DNA from: an uncultured Porphyromonadaceae bacterium
GTDB lineage: Bacteria; Bacteroidota; Bacteroidia; Bacteroidales; Coprobacteraceae
DNA length: 64,000 bases
Direction of reading: 5' to 3'
NCBI GenBank assembly: GCA_900545915.1
Contig: URAV01000010.1
Coordinates: 1-64,000 of the forward strand
Positions 1 through 8,477 of the stretch are shown in pieces. The notes under the pieces were generated by a model. That model did not search any database. It was given only the letters and a program-made list of their open reading frames with translations, and was not told the origin of the DNA. Numbering within the stretch: position 1 is the first letter of the stretch; every line of letters begins with the position of its first letter. Made by a program: the position numbers and the translations under genes.

Positions 1-64
1 AGATCCCTATCGGCATCACCGGTACGGGATTCAGATTCTTGTCTAAGGGCATGATATTGTTCAT
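1..64 (-). CDS. Phage protein, N-terminal fragment cut by window edge
   Basis: An open frame on the minus strand begins with ATG at 62-64 (MNNIMPLDKNLNPVPV...) and runs off the window without a stop. It follows the tail-fibre-like gene by 32 bp in the same direction, so it is probably the next gene of the late tail operon. A second in-frame ATG at 50-52 is an alternative start. Too little is visible to assign a function. Confidence 0.5.
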   Translation of the reverse strand, partial: MNNIMPLDKNLNPVPVMPIGI

Positions 65-96
65 ATTTTTATGCTTTGTTTTTAACTACAAAATAT

Positions 97-1062
97 TTAC
101 TCAGATAATGAGATTTCCACATTTACCTGACCACCTTTTGAAGACTCTATTAAATCGATCGTAATAGTCTTTGATGCGTTATAAAAAGAAAGGGTCTGTG
201 TATATTCATAAGAAGTTTCAAAATCCAGGCTTCCTGTTTTCAGTGTACCGTTGTCATTATAGGTATAGTAAAACATGAACCTGAAACCTGAATCGGTCAT
301 AGTTATAATATCCGCCATAGACAATTCTTCGCTTAGAAACGGAATTGTTCTCCCTTTATCTTCCAAAGTAGATGTATTTATGGCTGCATTAACATTTACC
401 CGCACAGGTATAATCGAGTCCAGTTTCTGTTTGTCCGATAATGGCATCAGACCGTCATTGGTTTTCGTTGCGACTTTGAGAATATTGCTCCATGACGTCC
501 AAACGTCGTCATCGCCTTTACTTCGTTGCTCAACCCCATTCACGGATAATCGGGTCTGTACTGTAAATTTCGACCCGGTATCGACTCGCGTGACGGTCAT
601 TATATAACGGGTATTAAACATATAATAGGAATCTTTTACCAAATAAATGCAGCCGTTATCTGTTGCTGAATCGAGCTCCGACACATCAACCGCTTTTATT
701 GCAGGTACATTCGACATATCTGCAAGAGCAAGAGGTATCCGTTCCGGGTTTTCCTCCGGATCTAACAAGGTTATGAACGGCTCTCCTTCCGATGTGATAC
801 CGATACTGCGGTTATTATCGGCATCGTCCCAGACCTTTAATGCTATAAAGCGGCGGGAAGCATCCGTATCGTCGGTATATTCCGATTCATAAATACCGAC
901 TTTTTCCTGTATTACTTTAGTATCTATATTTAACAAATCCTTATCCGCCTTTTTATCATTACTCTCAGCTAATGCCACTAAAACTCCACCGACCTTTTTG
1001 GCTGTATTATTACCGGGTAATCGTTCGTCCCGGATTTCTTCCGCTTGTTCTTTAATAGTCAT
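97..1062 (-). CDS. Putative tail fibre / receptor-binding protein
   Basis: 321 aa, last complete gene visible in the minus-strand tail operon, where Mu-like phages keep fibre genes. The N-terminus (MTIKEQAEEIRDE...) is helical and probably joins the fibre to the baseplate. A central segment around residues 135-205 has a tail-fibre knob style (LVKDSYYMFNTRYIMTV, WTSWSNILKVATKTNDGL, then LSDKQKLDSI). The C-terminal 100 residues are beta-rich and have no motif I recognise. The call rests on position and on the knob-like segment; host receptor unknown. Confidence 0.55.
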   Translation of the reverse strand: MTIKEQAEEIRDERLPGNNTAKKVGGVLVALAESNDKKADKDLLNIDTKVIQEKVGIYESEYTDDTDASRRFIALKVWDDADNNRSIGITSEGEPFITLLDPEENPERIPLALADMSNVPAIKAVDVSELDSATDNGCIYLVKDSYYMFNTRYIMTVTRVDTGSKFTVQTRLSVNGVEQRSKGDDDVWTSWSNILKVATKTNDGLMPLSDKQKLDSIIPVRVNVNAAINTSTLEDKGRTIPFLSEELSMADIITMTDSGFRFMFYYTYNDNGTLKTGSLDFETSYEYTQTLSFYNASKTITIDLIESSKGGQVNVEISLSE

Positions 1063-1075
1063 ATATATTCAATAT

Positions 1076-1345
1076 TTATACCTGCCCTATAGGACAAGCA
1101 TCGTTATTTTCTCTTATTATTTCCGATAAGTCAATCACCGCACCAGGTTCTTGGCTTTCTACAAATGTTTTAAATCGAAACATTAGTTCCCGATAAGCAG
1201 ATTCTGACATTTGCGCAATTTCCGATAAAGAAATATGCTCAAAATCTGTTACAGAATATTTTTTTTGTTTTATAGGCATATCTCCTGAATAATAATCCAA
1301 GGTTACTTGTACAGCCCTTTGCCGTCCTGAATTAATTTTTGCCAT
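1076..1345 (-). CDS. Small phage protein of the tail operon, unknown function
   Basis: 89 aa, between the fibre-like gene and the Gp48-like baseplate gene, separated from the latter by 1 bp. It is soluble and mixed alpha/beta (YYSGDMPIKQKKYSVTDFEH...), with no signal peptide, membrane segment or recognisable motif. Its tight packing in the operon supports it being a real gene, possibly a fibre-assembly or baseplate accessory protein, but that is inference from position only. Confidence 0.5.
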   Translation of the reverse strand: MAKINSGRQRAVQVTLDYYSGDMPIKQKKYSVTDFEHISLSEIAQMSESAYRELMFRFKTFVESQEPGAVIDLSEIIRENNDACPIGQV

Positions 1346-1346
1346 A

Positions 1347-2057
1347 TCATTTGATTATAAGTTCATAAGTAAAATTATCATCTTCTGTTCGGCCTAAATA
1401 GAATGACTCTTTAATTGGCTTATTTGCTGTCGTTCCGCCAGGTTCGATATGAAACATCTGGCTTATACCGGAAAAATATAGAACTTGCACTTCCGAGACA
1501 TTTTCTCGATAATAATAAATTAGCATTGGATCATCAATATAATAATCAGCTTTAGCTTCTATATCAAAACCTGCACCCAGAAAATTAAGAGTAATGCGGT
1601 TATGTTGCTTATCCTTCTTTTCGCAGACATAAGAAGACCAGTTAGACAATACCTCATATATTTCGCAGACATAATTTGACCAACTTTGAGAAATTACTAT
1701 ATCTTTATATCTAAAATTATACGATTTACCTGCCAATTTATAACGTTCTATCAATGTTCTTAGGCGCGGAATATCCGCATTGTCATCATATACAATTACC
1801 CAAAAGTCGGGTATGCCGTCACTGTACTCTATACCTATTTTAGCCCCCATTTCCTCCCATACTATTTTAGGCAGCCATATAGCCTGCGGTGTAGCCGACA
1901 GTTGCATTTTTTTTCGGGCTTGCCATGATCGAAATTGATCATACAAAGACACGATAGGTGATAATAAAACCGTTAAAAATGCGTGCAGCCTGACAAACCT
2001 CAATCTTGGAGGCAACAATAACAATATGTATTTACTCCAATTCATCCAACTCAACAT
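1347..2057 (-). CDS. Baseplate/tail protein in the Mu Gp48 position
   Basis: 236 aa, directly downstream of the baseplate J-like gene and overlapping its end by 26 bp, the slot occupied by Mu gp48 (phage tail protein I-like family). The N-terminal 50 residues are hydrophobic and basic; the rest is beta-rich (PDFWVIVYDDNADIPRLRTL, YYIDDPMLIYYYRENVSEV). An in-frame ATG at 2045 is an alternative start that would shorten the overlap. Family assignment is by position; sequence similarity is not obvious by eye. Confidence 0.5.
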   Translation of the reverse strand: MLSWMNWSKYILLLLPPRLRFVRLHAFLTVLLSPIVSLYDQFRSWQARKKMQLSATPQAIWLPKIVWEEMGAKIGIEYSDGIPDFWVIVYDDNADIPRLRTLIERYKLAGKSYNFRYKDIVISQSWSNYVCEIYEVLSNWSSYVCEKKDKQHNRITLNFLGAGFDIEAKADYYIDDPMLIYYYRENVSEVQVLYFSGISQMFHIEPGGTTANKPIKESFYLGRTEDDNFTYELIIK

Positions 2058-2886
2058 TATAAGTTATATCTTCACTATGAAAATCCAATATAAAAGCTCC
2101 GGATATCGCTTCTATTTTCCGTTGCAATGATGTTGACCCGTTCCATGTTTCCGAAATCAACTCGACATCTTTAACTCCTTCCGCTTGTTGTATCCTATCG
2201 ACCAGCTTAGAAGCATAAAACACTCCTCCGTAAGCAATCGTATTTAAATAAGACTCTATGGCATCCTTTACTGGCATTCCGCCTCCACTTAAACGGACTC
2301 CGGTATTATCCAGTAACAAAGGGTTGTAATATATACGCAGTTTTAGCCGGATCGGATCAGGATCTTGTGTAACAAATTCATAATGCATACCGGCCGCACC
2401 TATCAATTTTATATATTGCTCAAAAGCCGAACGATGTTCCGTTGGTATGGCAGTTTTATTCTCTCCCGAATAATAAAATTTCAAAAACATAACCCCGTTT
2501 TCTGTCTTAACCTCCCGGATTGCGACATACTTTACAATACGCTTGTCCGTATCAACATCTTTATAAGCGTAGGCATATTTGGCAGTATCAAAAATCAAAT
2601 CATCGCCAAGTTGAAACTCCAACGCTTTCTGATAATACCAAGGGATAGATGTTGTATAACTTTCTTCAATATGCTTCTCCGTATCCGACCTAAAAATATC
2701 CCACAACGATTCAAGTGTCCAAATTGCCGATGATACAATAAAGATTAAAGCCGCTTCAATACTCAGCGCACTGAATTGTTCATCGAAAGTCAATCCCGCC
2801 TGCAGATTATAAGCCTCTGCCAATGTAGCATTTTCAACAAACGACTTTTTAATCCCCTGTGATATATCCTCTATCGTTCGTGCCAT
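2032..2886 (-). CDS. Baseplate J-like protein (Mu Gp47 type)
   Basis: About 284 aa. The C-terminal half carries the features of the baseplate J family: a GGGMPVKDAIESYLN segment followed by FYASKLVDRIQQAEGVKDVEL. Baseplate J proteins form the wedge arms around the tail hub in contractile tails. I chose ATG at 2886 (MARTIEDI) because it follows the TGA of the upstream LysM-like gene immediately; an in-frame ATG at 2895 would overlap that gene by 8 bp. Neighbours are a LysM-like tail protein and a Gp48-position gene, the expected baseplate order. Confidence 0.75.
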   Translation of the reverse strand: MARTIEDISQGIKKSFVENATLAEAYNLQAGLTFDEQFSALSIEAALIFIVSSAIWTLESLWDIFRSDTEKHIEESYTTSIPWYYQKALEFQLGDDLIFDTAKYAYAYKDVDTDKRIVKYVAIREVKTENGVMFLKFYYSGENKTAIPTEHRSAFEQYIKLIGAAGMHYEFVTQDPDPIRLKLRIYYNPLLLDNTGVRLSGGGMPVKDAIESYLNTIAYGGVFYASKLVDRIQQAEGVKDVELISETWNGSTSLQRKIEAISGAFILDFHSEDITYNVELDELE

Positions 2887-2887
2887 A

Positions 2888-3160
2888 TCAATCAAAAGTT
2901 AAATCAAAAGTTTCATCAAACACTCCCAGCCCCATATCTACAGACGTTGCGGGGATTATACTATTTATGCAATAATACTCCCTTATCGGTTTGTCGACGA
3001 CGTCCCCGACATTATACTCAAGCGAAACTCCCGGCTGTAAATCAACGGTTATATCTTGTATATTGTTAGCAGCGGCCAAAGCGAAAACTCCCGCTATGCT
3101 ACCATACAGTTGTAACGCTATATCAAAAAGCGATTGTTTATGCAATACTATATATATCAT
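2888..3160 (-). CDS. LysM-like small tail protein (GpX-like)
   Basis: 90 aa. The first 35 residues (LHKQSLFDIALQLYGSIAG, then AAANNI) match the LysM/GpX pattern of a short helix pair following a hydrophobic strand. In phages such domains sit at the baseplate hub near the tape measure rather than acting as cell-wall lysins. The gene overlaps the upstream spanin-like gene by 4 bp (ATGA coupling). Function is inferred from fold pattern and operon position. Confidence 0.6.
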   Translation of the reverse strand: MIYIVLHKQSLFDIALQLYGSIAGVFALAAANNIQDITVDLQPGVSLEYNVGDVVDKPIREYYCINSIIPATSVDMGLGVFDETFDLTFD

Positions 3161-3600
3161 CTCCTGCGTATTTTAAATATCATATAAATACCGATTAAGA
3201 AAACCAACACCCAAAATCCCCAAACACAAGTACGCTGAAATTTGGTTAATTTGTTGACAATAATCGTCTGGCTCGTTGCAGATTCCCTATATCGATCCTT
3301 AAGAGTTAAATAAATCGATAAACTATCCACTTTTGCGGTTGCCGTAAGAATATTATCTTTTATATCTATTTGCGGAGGCAATAATCTTTTTCCGGCCTGT
3401 AATTCATTTATTCGGTCAATCAATACATTTCCCGCTGAATCGCACTCCAACAAAGCTACCAGTAAAGAGCTGTCGGGAGATATTCCAACAACCGTATCCC
3501 GTAATGTTTCGACAACCGTTTCGGTTGTCGTATTTGGTACATATATTGTACGTGTACAACTTGCAAAAAACAGAATCAAAACGATAATATAAACCCTCAT
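3157..3600 (-). CDS. Candidate unimolecular spanin (lysis protein)
   Basis: 147 aa with an unusual bipartite membrane topology. The N-terminus is a lipoprotein signal ending in a lipobox cysteine (LILFFASC, Cys15), predicting outer-membrane anchoring. The C-terminus has a single strong transmembrane helix (about residues 122-143) followed by basic residues KIRRR, predicting inner-membrane anchoring. The linker is polar and partly helical. This is the layout of u-spanins such as phage T1 Gp11, which join the two membranes to disrupt the outer membrane at lysis. No Rz/Rz1 pair, endolysin or holin is recognisable elsewhere in the window. The gene sits oddly within baseplate genes. Function is inferred from topology only. 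Confidence 0.5.
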   Translation of the reverse strand: MRVYIIVLILFFASCTRTIYVPNTTTETVVETLRDTVVGISPDSSLLVALLECDSAGNVLIDRINELQAGKRLLPPQIDIKDNILTATAKVDSLSIYLTLKDRYRESATSQTIIVNKLTKFQRTCVWGFWVLVFLIGIYMIFKIRRR

Positions 3601-3609
3601 AATTTACGT

Positions 3610-3924
3610 TTAAACATTAATTATCAATTTACCCGTATCATCCAAAGTTACCTCCGGCTGTATATAGCCAATCGCCTCTAACTGCACTTTTATCTCCCGT
3701 AACAACTCATCGGTTTTGTCCGAAGATTTAAGGTATTTATCCATTGAAACGCCCAATACCGGATAGTCCTTAAAATCGCCTTTATCGGACGATAACAATA
3801 ATTTAATATTTTGATAATCCGTTTCTCCAATTTGTAATCCCCTAATAATTTTACCGTCATTATCGAATACCGGATTTATATCCAAATCCCCGTATTGCTC
3901 ACTTAACAATATCCCCGTCATCAT
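3610..3924 (-). CDS. Baseplate wedge protein, Gp25/Mu Gp46-like
   Basis: 104 aa, immediately downstream of the spike gene, with which it overlaps by 4 bp. In contractile phages this slot holds the Gp25/Gp46 wedge component that nucleates sheath assembly. Visible segments include YPVLGVSMDKYLKSSDKTDE and a terminal acidic beta strand. Family assignment relies on size, acidic character and order (hub, spike, Gp25-like, then J-like). A second ATG at 3921 is an equally good start. Confidence 0.55.
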   Translation of the reverse strand: MMTGILLSEQYGDLDINPVFDNDGKIIRGLQIGETDYQNIKLLLSSDKGDFKDYPVLGVSMDKYLKSSDKTDELLREIKVQLEAIGYIQPEVTLDDTGKLIINV

Positions 3925-4427
3925 TGATATACGATTTTACTTTCCAAATCATTTTGTTTTGTTGTGCCCGGATCACCGATTATCGGAGTCGGCATAATCG
4001 CTCCGGCTGCTGTTCCAGACACCGGGTGTGTATGTGTTTTATAGCTGGTTATCAAATCGGACAAAGATTGCTCGATCTTTTGCAATCGATCGAATAAATA
4101 TCCGGACAAAACAATACCTCCGGCCTCTTTACCTCCTAACCTGATCTCGTCCGCCTCCGACACCGCCAATAAATAGGCATCCATTGGATTTCCCTCAATT
4201 GTTATACAGGCGACAAGCGATTTATCTTTCGGATATATCGTTAATCCCTTTTTTATACCCGCAATTACATCGATCCGCACCCTATGTAATGTTGGCGCAT
4301 CCTCCCGATTCACGTCGCACATTCCGGTTTCTTTGTCAATATTAGTCGCAATACCGACCGTCACAGCCGCCGGTACACCTTGAATCAATTTACGGATCAT
4401 CCGTTCAAAAGCATCTTCCGGAGTCAT
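3921..4427 (-). CDS. Baseplate spike protein (GpV / Mu Gp45-like)
   Basis: 168 aa. N-terminal OB-like region (VTVGIATNIDKETGMCDVNR) and a C-terminal glycine-rich tip with the motif THTHPVSGTAAGAI (about residues 131-144). Histidine pairs in such tips commonly bind a metal in membrane-piercing spikes of contractile tails. The gene overlaps the hub gene upstream and the Gp25-like gene downstream by 4 bp each, consistent with coupled translation of baseplate parts. Confidence 0.72.
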   Translation of the reverse strand: MTPEDAFERMIRKLIQGVPAAVTVGIATNIDKETGMCDVNREDAPTLHRVRIDVIAGIKKGLTIYPKDKSLVACITIEGNPMDAYLLAVSEADEIRLGGKEAGGIVLSGYLFDRLQKIEQSLSDLITSYKTHTHPVSGTAAGAIMPTPIIGDPGTTKQNDLESKIVYQ

Positions 4428-5422
4428 AATCTATAACTTAATTGATTAATACGCTCATAACCTGTATCCGATCCATACCGTATTTGTACCGAGTCAATCA
4501 AATATACGCCCTCCCGATCAAGTTCCCGGTCGTCGATAATCTGTAAGCTGTCACCCGGCATCGTACACGGCAAACCATAACCGGTAATCGAACCTCGATA
4601 ACCGTCATAACTGATCGTTTGCAGCTCTTTGTCGGCCAATCGCTTAAGCTCGGACTCGGATGATACATAATTAAAATTTCGGGATATTACACGTGCATCG
4701 TTATCATTACTTCCTACCGTAATCCGTATTTTCTTACCGTTTTTCGACGGAGCTACAGCATTGATACGAAGTTTGGTATCTTCCTTACGATTGTATGTCA
4801 AATTATTCTTTTTGACATTTACCCCAAAAACATATTTATGCCGGTCAAAAACCCTAAACGAATACGGCCAATAACAATATGCGCACTTATTATCCGTATC
4901 GATTCGGGCATAAAAACCTATTTGCTGCTTTAAATCCTGTAACGCACTATACCGAGATTGTCTGTTTATCTGCCAGCCGGCCGACAAATTAAGATCCGGG
5001 CAGTCGATTTTATATTCAGGCAGAATATATGATAATACAGACATTAACGTTGTCGATACCCAGCTTTTAGTGAGTATATCTCCGTGTTTAAACGGGTATA
5101 AATCATCATCCAAATGCAATTTAACCGGCCAACCCGACTCTATTTTACGAATATACCCGGTAAACTCCGCATTGTACTGTCCGTCATATCCCAGTTCTAA
5201 TTTAGCCCTGTATCCAACACGTATATAATTATACAAGCTCTCTTTCGTAAGTTCGGGCAACGGTTGCAATGTCTGGTATTCGCGAGGGATTACGACAAGA
5301 GCCGACCCGCCCAAATCCCGAACAGACAATTTTATTTCTGCACTGGATATATACGACATTTCAATGCCCCGACCATCCGGAGAGAAAACTGTAAATCGTG
5401 AATTTGCTGTCAAATAAGGCAT
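4424..5422 (-). CDS. Tail hub protein (Mu Gp44 / GpD-like)
   Basis: 332 aa. Early beta-rich region with a VGYRAKLELGYDGQYNAEF stretch followed by TGYIRKIESGWPVKL, typical of phage late-control D / Gp44 hub proteins that form the trimeric base for the spike. It ends with LSYRL and overlaps the spike gene (ATGA). The upstream DUF6046-like gene ends at the base where this gene's frame starts. Role: tail hub linking tube and spike. Confidence 0.7.
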   Translation of the reverse strand: MPYLTANSRFTVFSPDGRGIEMSYISSAEIKLSVRDLGGSALVVIPREYQTLQPLPELTKESLYNYIRVGYRAKLELGYDGQYNAEFTGYIRKIESGWPVKLHLDDDLYPFKHGDILTKSWVSTTLMSVLSYILPEYKIDCPDLNLSAGWQINRQSRYSALQDLKQQIGFYARIDTDNKCAYCYWPYSFRVFDRHKYVFGVNVKKNNLTYNRKEDTKLRINAVAPSKNGKKIRITVGSNDNDARVISRNFNYVSSESELKRLADKELQTISYDGYRGSITGYGLPCTMPGDSLQIIDDRELDREGVYLIDSVQIRYGSDTGYERINQLSYRL

Positions 5423-6084
5423 TATTTTACAATTAAATTAAATTCGGCTGGTTTAGCACTATGGGCAACAAGATTATAACGCACCGTGTCCGGATAACCT
5501 TCTACAAAATCATAGGATTGGCGATCGATCCAAATTGCCGTAATACTCATGTCGGCAAGCAGCTTAGACGATACCGGTATAATACCGCGATAAGCGCAAA
5601 GAGCGTTAAGCCGGCGAACTTTATCGCCGGGATACTGATGTCCCTCCATATCCACTATAATACCGTCAATATTAATTTCCCAACTCTGCAATCCGAAATC
5701 CTCGACAATTTCGTTTTCATCTCCCCGGTCTATTACGGTAATAACCGTTTTTTTAGACCGGGAAAAAGAAAATAAGGGAGGAGGTGCGAGCACATCCGTG
5801 CTCTGATCAAAAGCAAACCGGTAAATTTCGCCGTCAACGGTCAACGTCATATCTGCAAACTGCCGGTCTGCAACATTGATCGTATAGCAATCCACAACAT
5901 AATTATTAGGAGACTGTACTTTTTTTGCAACCAAAGCATCATTGAGAGCGATACCGGCGGTATATATACTTCTGTCCATTGCTCCGGATACGTATGCCCC
6001 GGATGCAAGAGCTTCTCCGAAATCACCCACATGCCCGAAAGCACGTCGATACCTGTCAAACAAATCTATCTCAAATCTACTCAT
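5422..6084 (-). CDS. DUF6046-type phage tail protein (Mu Gp43 position)
   Basis: 220 aa, unknown molecular function. I recognise the pattern of Bacteroidales phage proteins annotated as DUF6046 (DFGLQSWEINIDGIIVDMEG, then YRGIIPVSSKLLADMSI). It occupies the place of Mu gp43, the DNA-circularisation-like N protein between tape measure and hub. Its ATG overlaps the stop of the frameshifted chaperone extension (6081-6083) in an ATGA, which supports translation through that extension. Confidence 0.6.
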   Translation of the reverse strand: MSRFEIDLFDRYRRAFGHVGDFGEALASGAYVSGAMDRSIYTAGIALNDALVAKKVQSPNNYVVDCYTINVADRQFADMTLTVDGEIYRFAFDQSTDVLAPPPLFSFSRSKKTVITVIDRGDENEIVEDFGLQSWEINIDGIIVDMEGHQYPGDKVRRLNALCAYRGIIPVSSKLLADMSITAIWIDRQSYDFVEGYPDTVRYNLVAHSAKPAEFNLIVK

Positions 6085-6598
6085 AGTTTAACTCCTAAAA
6101 TTCCCTGCCGGGCTAACCATTTTAATTGTTCTATCTTTTCGCACCATACATCCAAGCTTAGACGTTCGGGATATGGAATATGAAAATAAAAGCTAATCAA
6201 CGCATTATATTTACGGTCGGTATCTTTGCCGTCGTCGTCTATAATTACCGGATAAGCAACTATATATTCCGCACGACGGCTTTGCGTAAAGGGATCAAGC
6301 TCGATATTGCATTAACAGTCGCATAAAAAAGTCCGTCATCAGCTTTAACCTCCTCCTTATGCGTCAAAAGGCATGCATTAACCAATAATTCTTTTGCTTT
6401 TAATGGATTCGACTCTATCCATTTCTCAAACTCCGAAGTAACAACCCTGTCGGGCACGCAGACAATAACAGTTAAATACTCGTCACCGTTATCATCTTTA
6501 GGAAGATCGGCATAACGCAACCGATTACCGTATTTTTCTTTCAACGTTGCTAAAAGTTCCGGAGTAATACCTGCCGGAAGTCTTTGTTCTTTTTCCAT
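6081..6598 (-). CDS. Tail assembly chaperone, -1 frameshifted long form (GT-like)
   Basis: The 112-aa chaperone frame contains C_CCT_TTA (positions 6287-6293, minus strand), a canonical X_XXY_YYZ slippery heptamer in the correct phase. After a -1 slip the frame stays open to a TGA at 6081-6083, adding about 70 residues (ending IEQLKWLARQGILGVKL). This second ORF has no ATG: its frame is closed by a TAA near 6309, within the first frame. Its end is ATGA-coupled to the next gene. Long/short chaperone pairs made by frameshifting are widely conserved in tailed phages (lambda G/GT). The predicted fusion is 172 aa. No strong downstream stem-loop is visible. Confidence 0.7.
6260..6598 (-). CDS. Tail assembly chaperone, short form (G-like)
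   Basis: 112 aa product of unshifted reading, stopping at TAG 6260-6262. Acidic, helical protein (LPAGITPELLATLKEKYGNR, KWIESNPLKAKELLVNACLL) located just after the tube gene, the expected position of the short tail chaperone that coats the tape measure during tail assembly. The tape measure itself is not adjacent here but lies in the plus-strand block. A frameshifted long form shares its first roughly 100 residues. Confidence 0.68.
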   Translation of the reverse strand: MEKEQRLPAGITPELLATLKEKYGNRLRYADLPKDDNGDEYLTVIVCVPDRVVTSEFEKWIESNPLKAKELLVNACLLTHKEEVKADDGLFYATVNAISSLIPLRKAVVRNI

Positions 6599-6600
6599 TT

Positions 6601-7023
6601 TTATACTTTTTGTGATTGATAATTGATGTCCAATACAAATAAATCATACTGATAAGCCAGCCCCATTTCAGTTGTAACACTACGTCCTTGACTGCTAAAT
6701 TTAGCCGTAATCGTATCGTTTATCACTTCATTGTACTCATCGACATAAGTTACATTAATATCAAAGGGTTTAATACTCAGCAAATCTCCTCCTGCCGCCT
6801 TTTCAATGGGTGAGATACCGGCAACTAAAATCGCAATGCTTGCCGTGTGTTCTACCTTACCCATAGACCAAGAAGCCGCCCGGTTACTGCTAATCGTATG
6901 ATTTAACTGATGTTCCTGAGTAGTTCCGTAGCTCAATTCCGTTACATGTTCCCAGATATTGCCTAATGCGGTAACTTCAACATTTCCGCCGTCATAAGCC
7001 TTGCCATTTTTTCGTATTTTCAT
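6601..7023 (-). CDS. Tail tube protein (Mu GpM-like)
   Basis: 140 aa, small beta-rich protein directly after the sheath gene, overlapping it by 4 bp. The order sheath, tube, chaperone pair is the rule for contractile tails. Sequence features include an N-terminal strand (MKIRKNGKAYDGGNVEVTAL) and a conserved-looking YDLFVLDINYQ end. Forms the inner tube through which DNA passes. Confidence 0.7.
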   Translation of the reverse strand: MKIRKNGKAYDGGNVEVTALGNIWEHVTELSYGTTQEHQLNHTISSNRAASWSMGKVEHTASIAILVAGISPIEKAAGGDLLSIKPFDINVTYVDEYNEVINDTITAKFSSQGRSVTTEMGLAYQYDLFVLDINYQSQKV

Positions 7024-8267
7024 TCCAACGACCGTTTTATATTTATAACTCCGTTTATACGCCCTATGCAGCCTATCGGCATCCAGTCATAGGAGATGTC
7101 CAAACTTTTATTTCCAGTCACTAAATCACTATCCGGATCGACAGTCGTTTCTCCGGCAGATATTTCTCCAGCAGCAGTCATCCGGGCAAATACATCATCT
7201 CCGAATCCCTCATAATACCGAATCATGCCGGTTGTCAATTTACCGGTACGATCCAAAGGTGGCGAGCTTTTGATTTTAGGCAAATACGCTTCGTATAACT
7301 CTCTGAATACTTTACAATTGGTACGAGCTAACGCCATACTCGACTCACTCATATTTCCGTCGGCATCGACAACCTCACGAGTGCAGTTATGCCCGTCATT
7401 AAAAACCGCAATACCCGAATAATACTCGGCAAGTATATAACCTTTTGTATTAAGTGTCTCAAGTTCCGCCTCCTGATCCTTAACTTTGACATGGTTAGAC
7501 AAACCGGCATTGATCCATACACCTCGCGTCGCATCTGTTAACGGCATAGTTCCTACCTCACCGATATTGAGGCTGACCGGACGCTTTGCCATAGTCCCCA
7601 ACAGCGTGCCGATTGCAGCATAATATTGAGCTTCATTCTTTAGGCTATCCGCAAAATCCCAATCCTGACCGATAACAACAGATACATTCGGAGCATTAAA
7701 TTCCGTTTCCGAAATTTTAAGATCACGAAGATTCAGTACTGATGCCGCCGGCCCTGCATATCCAGCTCCCTCCAGCCCGATGCATAATGGACGATTCGTC
7801 GAAAATGTCCAGTCCGATAACGCCTGTGCAGCCTGTATTGCTTCCATTAATCCTTGAGGCATACCGTTAACTTTTGCGACAGACGTTTCCGGCAAGTAGG
7901 CAAAACCGAGATTAAAAATATTTCCGTCAGCCTGCGCAATCATCTTTTTAACACTTTCCGATTCTATGAGAGATTTAAAAGATTTATCTCCTTCGGAAAC
8001 ACTCAATAACCAAAGTACAGCCCCCGATCCGGACACCCGAAAATACTCCGATATATGATGCATCAACAAAGTATCCGTAATGCCGTAAGATACAATATCA
8101 TCCACCGTGTAGAGGGTTATCGGCCTATCTTCTTCAAGATAAATTTTCCCCTCGACCGGGCTTTTGGGTTTTGTCGTCCCGAAATACCCTACCAAAGCAG
8201 AACATTTGACATAATCCGTCAAAGTGTTCGCTCCGGTGCGACCTTTAGTCAGTGTTAATCTGCTCAT
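7020..8267 (-). CDS. Tail sheath protein (Mu GpL-like, DUF2586 type)
   Basis: 415 aa, the contractile sheath subunit. The assignment follows from size, its position between capsid and tube genes, and the sheath-like C-terminus with a Cys/Gly strand (YDWMPIGCIGRINGVINIKR) that would extend into neighbouring subunits. It makes this phage a myovirus. The start overlaps the 72-aa upstream gene by 23 bp. Confidence 0.78.
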   Translation of the reverse strand: MSRLTLTKGRTGANTLTDYVKCSALVGYFGTTKPKSPVEGKIYLEEDRPITLYTVDDIVSYGITDTLLMHHISEYFRVSGSGAVLWLLSVSEGDKSFKSLIESESVKKMIAQADGNIFNLGFAYLPETSVAKVNGMPQGLMEAIQAAQALSDWTFSTNRPLCIGLEGAGYAGPAASVLNLRDLKISETEFNAPNVSVVIGQDWDFADSLKNEAQYYAAIGTLLGTMAKRPVSLNIGEVGTMPLTDATRGVWINAGLSNHVKVKDQEAELETLNTKGYILAEYYSGIAVFNDGHNCTREVVDADGNMSESSMALARTNCKVFRELYEAYLPKIKSSPPLDRTGKLTTGMIRYYEGFGDDVFARMTAAGEISAGETTVDPDSDLVTGNKSLDISYDWMPIGCIGRINGVINIKRSLE

Positions 8268-8463
8268 CTTTGTCGTCCTCCGTTTTCATTATAGTCGTCG
8301 TACAATCAATTACTCTGATTTTCTTACGGTCATTCACACTATTATAAGCATTGCATTTATCGGTAAAATACTCTCCTTTGTCATTCACATACACCTTTCC
8401 GACACCATATTCTTTCGCAATACGCTTTGCCGCCTCATTCATATCTTTATTTACTTTAGCCAT
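8245..8463 (-). CDS. Small phage protein between capsid and sheath genes
   Basis: 72 aa, charged (MAKVNKDMNEAAKRIAKEYG...). N-terminal helix then a small beta region (VGKVYVNDKGEYFT). It lies where head-completion or small connector proteins are often found, 14 bp after the capsid gene and overlapping the sheath gene start. No known family recognised. Confidence 0.55.
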   Translation of the reverse strand: MAKVNKDMNEAAKRIAKEYGVGKVYVNDKGEYFTDKCNAYNSVNDRKKIRVIDCTTTIMKTEDDKDEQINTD

Positions 8464-8477
8464 GACACCTCCTTATT

